DNA of 7,248 nt, taken from Verrucomicrobiales bacterium (GTDB taxonomy: Bacteria > Verrucomicrobiota > Verrucomicrobiia > Verrucomicrobiales > Akkermansiaceae). This document shows, one piece after another, positions 6,576 through 7,248 of this stretch. The translations under genes and the position numbers were made by a program. The first letter of the stretch is position 1; every line of letters begins with the position of its first letter. The notes beneath the pieces were generated by a model. That model was not told the DNA's origin and made no database searches. It saw nothing but the letters and a program-made list of their open reading frames with translations. The stretch covers positions 1-7,248 of the forward strand of contig DPWT01000087.1 of assembly GCA_003527555.1 (NCBI GenBank), written 5' to 3'.

Positions 6576-7238
6576 TTAATTGAGCTGAGATTTGAGGTCT
6601 CCCCAACGCTTCGGAGCATCCTCAGCATGCAGGTGAATAATTTCTCCGCCGCTGATCAAAACTGAACTATTCATCTCCATAGAATCAAAATCTGGATGGC
6701 AACTAACCAAACGAAGCACACCCTCTTGACGCTTACCCCAGAGCTCTTGAAAAATTTCTCGGGCAAATGAATCAAGGCCTGTGAAGGGCTCATCAAGCAA
6801 TAAAATGTCCGGCCGCCCATCATTGGTTGAGAATTCTGCAACCAACAAAGCGACCTTACGTTTGTTACCGGTTGAGAGTTTTCCGTATGTTTTAGCCGTA
6901 TCGAGCTCCAGCTGCTCAGCGAGAGTCATCGCCTCAATATAACCCTTCTTATTAAGCAGGCTCTTAAAAACCACCTTGGCTGTAAGTTCACGGTCAAACG
7001 TAAGATCTTCACTTAAAAGCTGACACCTACCATCACATGCAAAGCCACCGATGATAGGCTTGATTACTCCTGCCAATGTACGCAGCAAAGTGGTCTTTCC
7101 TCGGCCATTCCTAGCAAGCAAATAGTGGGTTCCACAACCCAGTTCAATATCGCCCACAGCAACCGCAAGGCGGGACTGGTAGCCAATACTTAAACCGTCG
7201 GTTATACCGATAGCTGGTGAGTTACACATAAACTTCAT
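6576..7238 (-). CDS. ABC transporter ATP-binding protein (ABC-2/CcmA-like size)
   Basis: This 220-residue nucleotide-binding subunit has its motifs in order. Walker A is 'ARNGRGKTT' (42-50), where the usual first Gly is Ala. The Q-loop region 'LLSEDLTFDRELT' (74-86) has Glu at or near the usual Gln position, as in some ABC-2 ATPases. The signature is 'LSTGNKRK' (121-128), Walker B 'ILLLDEP' (145-151), D-loop 'GLD' (154-156) and switch His 181 in 'VSCHPD'. Lys48, Glu150 and His181 are present, so ATP hydrolysis is expected. It should energise the permease encoded 7 nt downstream. The start is near the window edge: ATGs at 7238 and 7229 are both possible, no in-frame stop is visible upstream, and the upstream sequence is a T-rich run without Shine-Dalgarno. 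Length fits a complete protein. It is the first gene in the block within the window; a promoter, if present here, lies beyond the right edge. Confidence 0.9.
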   Translation of the reverse strand: MKFMCNSPAIGITDGLSIGYQSRLAVAVGDIELGCGTHYLLARNGRGKTTLLRTLAGVIKPIIGGFACDGRCQLLSEDLTFDRELTAKVVFKSLLNKKGYIEAMTLAEQLELDTAKTYGKLSTGNKRKVALLVAEFSTNDGRPDILLLDEPFTGLDSFAREIFQELWGKRQEGVLRLVSCHPDFDSMEMNSSVLISGGEIIHLHAEDAPKRWGDLKSQLN

Positions 7239-7248
7239 ATAAAAAAAT

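Noticed and set aside
6569..6628. Upstream start (6628) for the permease gene
   Set aside because: It would overlap the ATPase gene by 53 nt and add a polar tail before the usual N-terminus; the start at 6568 leaves a normal 7-nt spacing.
6576..7238. Naming the ABC ATPase ccmA (haem exporter)
   Set aside because: Size and motifs are compatible, but no cytochrome c maturation gene is nearby and the permease is not recognisably CcmB.

Overview
The window is a single-direction gene block: all eight supported genes lie on the minus strand, so transcription runs from the right edge (7238) to the left edge, where the last gene leaves the window. No RNA gene, insertion sequence, CRISPR array or plus-strand gene is supported. 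The content is that of a type IV pilus / type II secretion-like machine. The pilin and the divergent PilM/N/O/P-type assembly proteins look like those of Verrucomicrobiota (Akkermansia/Rubritalea-like bacteria). That placement rests on recalled family features: the pilin has the 'PTCPSDGG ... DHAPDSTDGW' type of ending seen in that phylum, and the order of inner-membrane genes recalls the Akkermansia Amuc_1098-1102 pilus region. It is an inference, not a search result.

In transcription order the layout is as follows. (1) 7238-6576: ABC transporter ATPase. (2) 6568-5801: six-helix ABC-2-type permease. (3) 5795-4821: membrane-anchored protein with a dense His/Asp run followed by an alpha-helical domain. 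(4) 4824-3535: PilT-type secretion/retraction ATPase. These four are almost touching (7 nt gap, 5 nt gap, 4 nt overlap) and probably form one transcript. (5) 3472-3065: pilin with a class III prepilin leader. (6) A 176-nt spacer with a strong stem-loop just behind the pilin stop codon. (7) 2888-1107: one protein combining a PilM-like cytoplasmic part and a PilN-like periplasmic part, as in GspL. (8) 1110-571: PilO/GspM-like protein. (9) 586 to the left edge: exported PilP/GspC-like protein, incomplete. Genes 7-9 overlap by 4 and 16 nt.

Taken together, the left half encodes the inner-membrane alignment complex that would link a cytoplasmic motor to an outer-membrane secretin. A secretin gene would be expected just beyond position 1. 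The middle supplies motor and fibre subunit. The right half adds an ABC exporter-like pair and a His-rich periplasmic protein. An ABC ATPase plus permease plus accessory protein inside a pilus locus recalls Myxococcus PilG/PilH/PilI, and this is the most interesting hypothesis here. No extension ATPase (PilB/GspE), platform protein (PilC/GspF), prepilin peptidase or secretin is in the window.

Most start codons lack a recognisable Shine-Dalgarno sequence and are preceded by A-rich stretches instead.
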